Assembly (NCBI GenBank): GCA_025996865.1
Contig: BNTV01000111.1
Coordinates: 1 to 15,199 of the forward strand
Length of the DNA stretch: 15,199 bases
Reading direction: 5' to 3'
From: Bacteroidia bacterium
GTDB lineage: Bacteria > Bacteroidota > Bacteroidia > Bacteroidales > Azobacteroidaceae
In this document: piece by piece, positions 14,446 to 15,199 of the stretch
Position numbering within the stretch: position 1 is the first letter of the stretch
How the letters are laid out: every line of letters begins with the position of its first letter
Notes under the pieces: generated by a model
Told to the model about the DNA's origin: nothing
Databases searched by the model: none
What the model saw: only the letters and a program-made list of their open reading frames with translations
Position numbers and translations under genes: made by a program

Positions 14446-14670
14446 GGACACGGTAATGTTTTAGAGTGGTGCTTTGACAGTTGGAATCGTAGTACCTATG
14501 GTATGGATGCAGTAACAGACCCTGTAAGTCCTAACGCTGGCTCCGACCGCGTGCTTCGCGGCGGCAACTGGAACTACGGCACTCAGCGTTGCCGCTCCGC
14601 GTGTCGCGGCTACAACATTCCCGGCTACGCTAGCTACTTTACGGGCTTCCGCGTGGTGTGGGTGCAATAG
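14446..14670 (+). pseudogene. 3' fragment of a formylglycine-generating-enzyme/SUMF1-like (C-type lectin fold) gene
   Basis: About 74 residues remain, from GHGNVLEWCFDSW to the natural C terminus RGGNWNYGTQRCRSACRGYN...FTGFRVVWVQ, matching the last third of the SUMF1/FGE-sulfatase domain (normally about 250 residues). An ATG at 14251 keeps the frame open but the intervening 65 residues run through the tRNA terminator and hairpins and do not resemble the family, so I call the gene 5'-truncated. Fragment codons at surface positions are mostly NNC (AAC, TAC, GGC, AGC), and 42 of 60 bases at 14541-14600 are G or C against AT-rich flanks. Both features recall variable regions of diversity-generating retroelements, which often use this fold. 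No reverse transcriptase or template repeat is present in the window. Confidence 0.75.
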
Positions 14671-14689
14671 TTCACTGCGTTTTGATTCG

Positions 14690-14716
14690 TTTAATAATAG
14701 TTTAATAATTTAATAA
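14690..14716. repeat. AT-rich near-tandem repeat TTTAATAA(T)
   Basis: Three copies of TTTAATAA begin at 14690, 14701 and 14709, between the SUMF1-like fragment and the HU-related fragment. Too short to assign a role. Confidence 0.6.
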
Positions 14717-14717
14717 C

Positions 14718-14899
14718 GGACGCATCACCCAAAAGGAGATAGCTGCCGACATCGTAGAACTGTCGTCGCTAGCTCGCGGCGACGTGGCAAACGTCATCGA
14801 ATCGCTGTTAGACACGCTTCCCAAATACCTGCTGATGGGCAAGAGCGTATCGAATTCAAGGCGTCGCTGGAACGGATACATTACGAGAAAAGCGTATAG
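14718..14899 (+). pseudogene. Remnant of HU-related (Bacteroidetes histone-like) DNA-binding gene
   Basis: The frame from 14718 reads GRITQKEIAADIVELSS...VANVIESLLDTLPKYLLMGKSV, the helical part of the HU-related family (TIGR01201-type, normally 120 or more residues). The family's usual first 30 residues and start codon are missing. After about 14845 the homology jumps to the next frame, which reads RIEFKASLERIHYEKSV and stops at 14897-14899, matching the family's C terminus. The central GDFGSF-containing beta arm that grips DNA is absent. So the gene has lost its 5' end and suffered an internal deletion with a frame change, and cannot make a functional protein. Confidence 0.7.
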
Positions 14900-15199
14900 A
14901 CCGCACGCGGGCAAATGCTGCGTCCGTATGTAAATATATTTCCTTCCGTATGCGGCAAAATTTATATACGGGAGGAATTTTTGCTGCATGCGGACGTGGA
15001 GCGGAGCGTTCTTTGACAGGTTGGTTTGCACGAATTGAATTGAAAATTGAAAATGAAAGGAAAACAAAATAATTTATGATTATCCGCATAACGTCCTATT
15101 GTAAATTTTCGATTTGAAATCCGTAGGGTAACAGACGGCTACCGTAACTAATCGGTCGAAAAGTTTTTCTCCGAAATATCGGCGGTTGAACTTATAACA
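14900..15199. other. Gene-free right end with large imperfect palindrome
   Basis: No coding frame of note is seen. The stretch holds a 76-base imperfect palindrome (14921-14996) and a two-unit TTGAAAA repeat (15040-15053). Short open frames on the minus strand cross the palindrome and the HU remnant and resemble nothing. A gene may begin beyond the right edge. Confidence 0.55.
14921..14996. repeat. 76-base imperfect palindrome
   Basis: Arms 14921-14951 and 14966-14996 pair at 26 of 31 positions, three of them G-T, around a 14-base loop. The outer helix has 12 consecutive pairs and the inner helix 12 consecutive pairs, separated by a small internal loop. No T-run follows on the plus strand. 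It sits 21 bases after the HU remnant's stop. Confidence 0.85.

Overview
The window looks like chromosomal DNA of a Bacteroidota member, most likely order Bacteroidales. Several promoters fit the Bacteroidetes consensus (TTTG, about 19-20 bases, TAnnTTTG), Shine-Dalgarno sequences are not evident, one secreted protease ends in a type IX secretion (Por) sorting domain, and a remnant of the Bacteroidetes HU-related DNA-binding family is present.

Layout, left to right. Positions 1-748 hold no convincing gene but contain a degraded copy of a small palindromic element. Positions 749-4732 (minus strand) are a three-gene envelope operon, transcribed porin-like beta-barrel, then imelysin lipoprotein, then di-heme (two CxxCH) lipoprotein; the last two belong to a known co-occurring set around imelysins, associated with iron. 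Positions 4850-6145 (minus) encode a LuxR-type regulator with a degenerate receiver and, just upstream in the same operon, a hemerythrin/RIC-like di-iron protein. Its promoter interleaves with that of a divergent plus-strand operon (6250-7997) of a rhomboid protease and a membrane-anchored endonuclease/exonuclease/phosphatase protein.

A complete MITE-like element (7997-8254) with 41-bp perfect terminal inverted repeats and an 8-bp target duplication sits exactly in the stop codon of that last gene and rebuilds it (TAA to TAG). Just past it, a consensus promoter drives two tiny overlapping ORFs (8331-8605) that run into the convergent xseA. Minus-strand xseA (8597-9841) and a subtilisin-like T9SS cargo protease (9846-11465) form a tight pair downstream of pckA (11546-13153); an ECF sigma factor (13314-13817) with a good intrinsic terminator precedes pckA.

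The right end is a tRNA-Ser(UGA) gene (14157-14241) followed by debris: a 3' fragment of a formylglycine-generating-enzyme/C-type-lectin-fold gene whose last 40 codons resemble the variable region of a diversity-generating retroelement, an internally deleted HU-related gene, and a 76-base imperfect palindrome. This suggests a decayed mobile region next to the tRNA. No integrase, transposase, reverse transcriptase or CRISPR array is visible.

The most distinctive items are the element with its stop-codon-preserving insertion and covarying hairpin core, the orphan variable-region-like fragment, the tiny bicistronic ORF pair, and the regulator/di-iron-protein pair in which both proteins have lost the family's signature residues.
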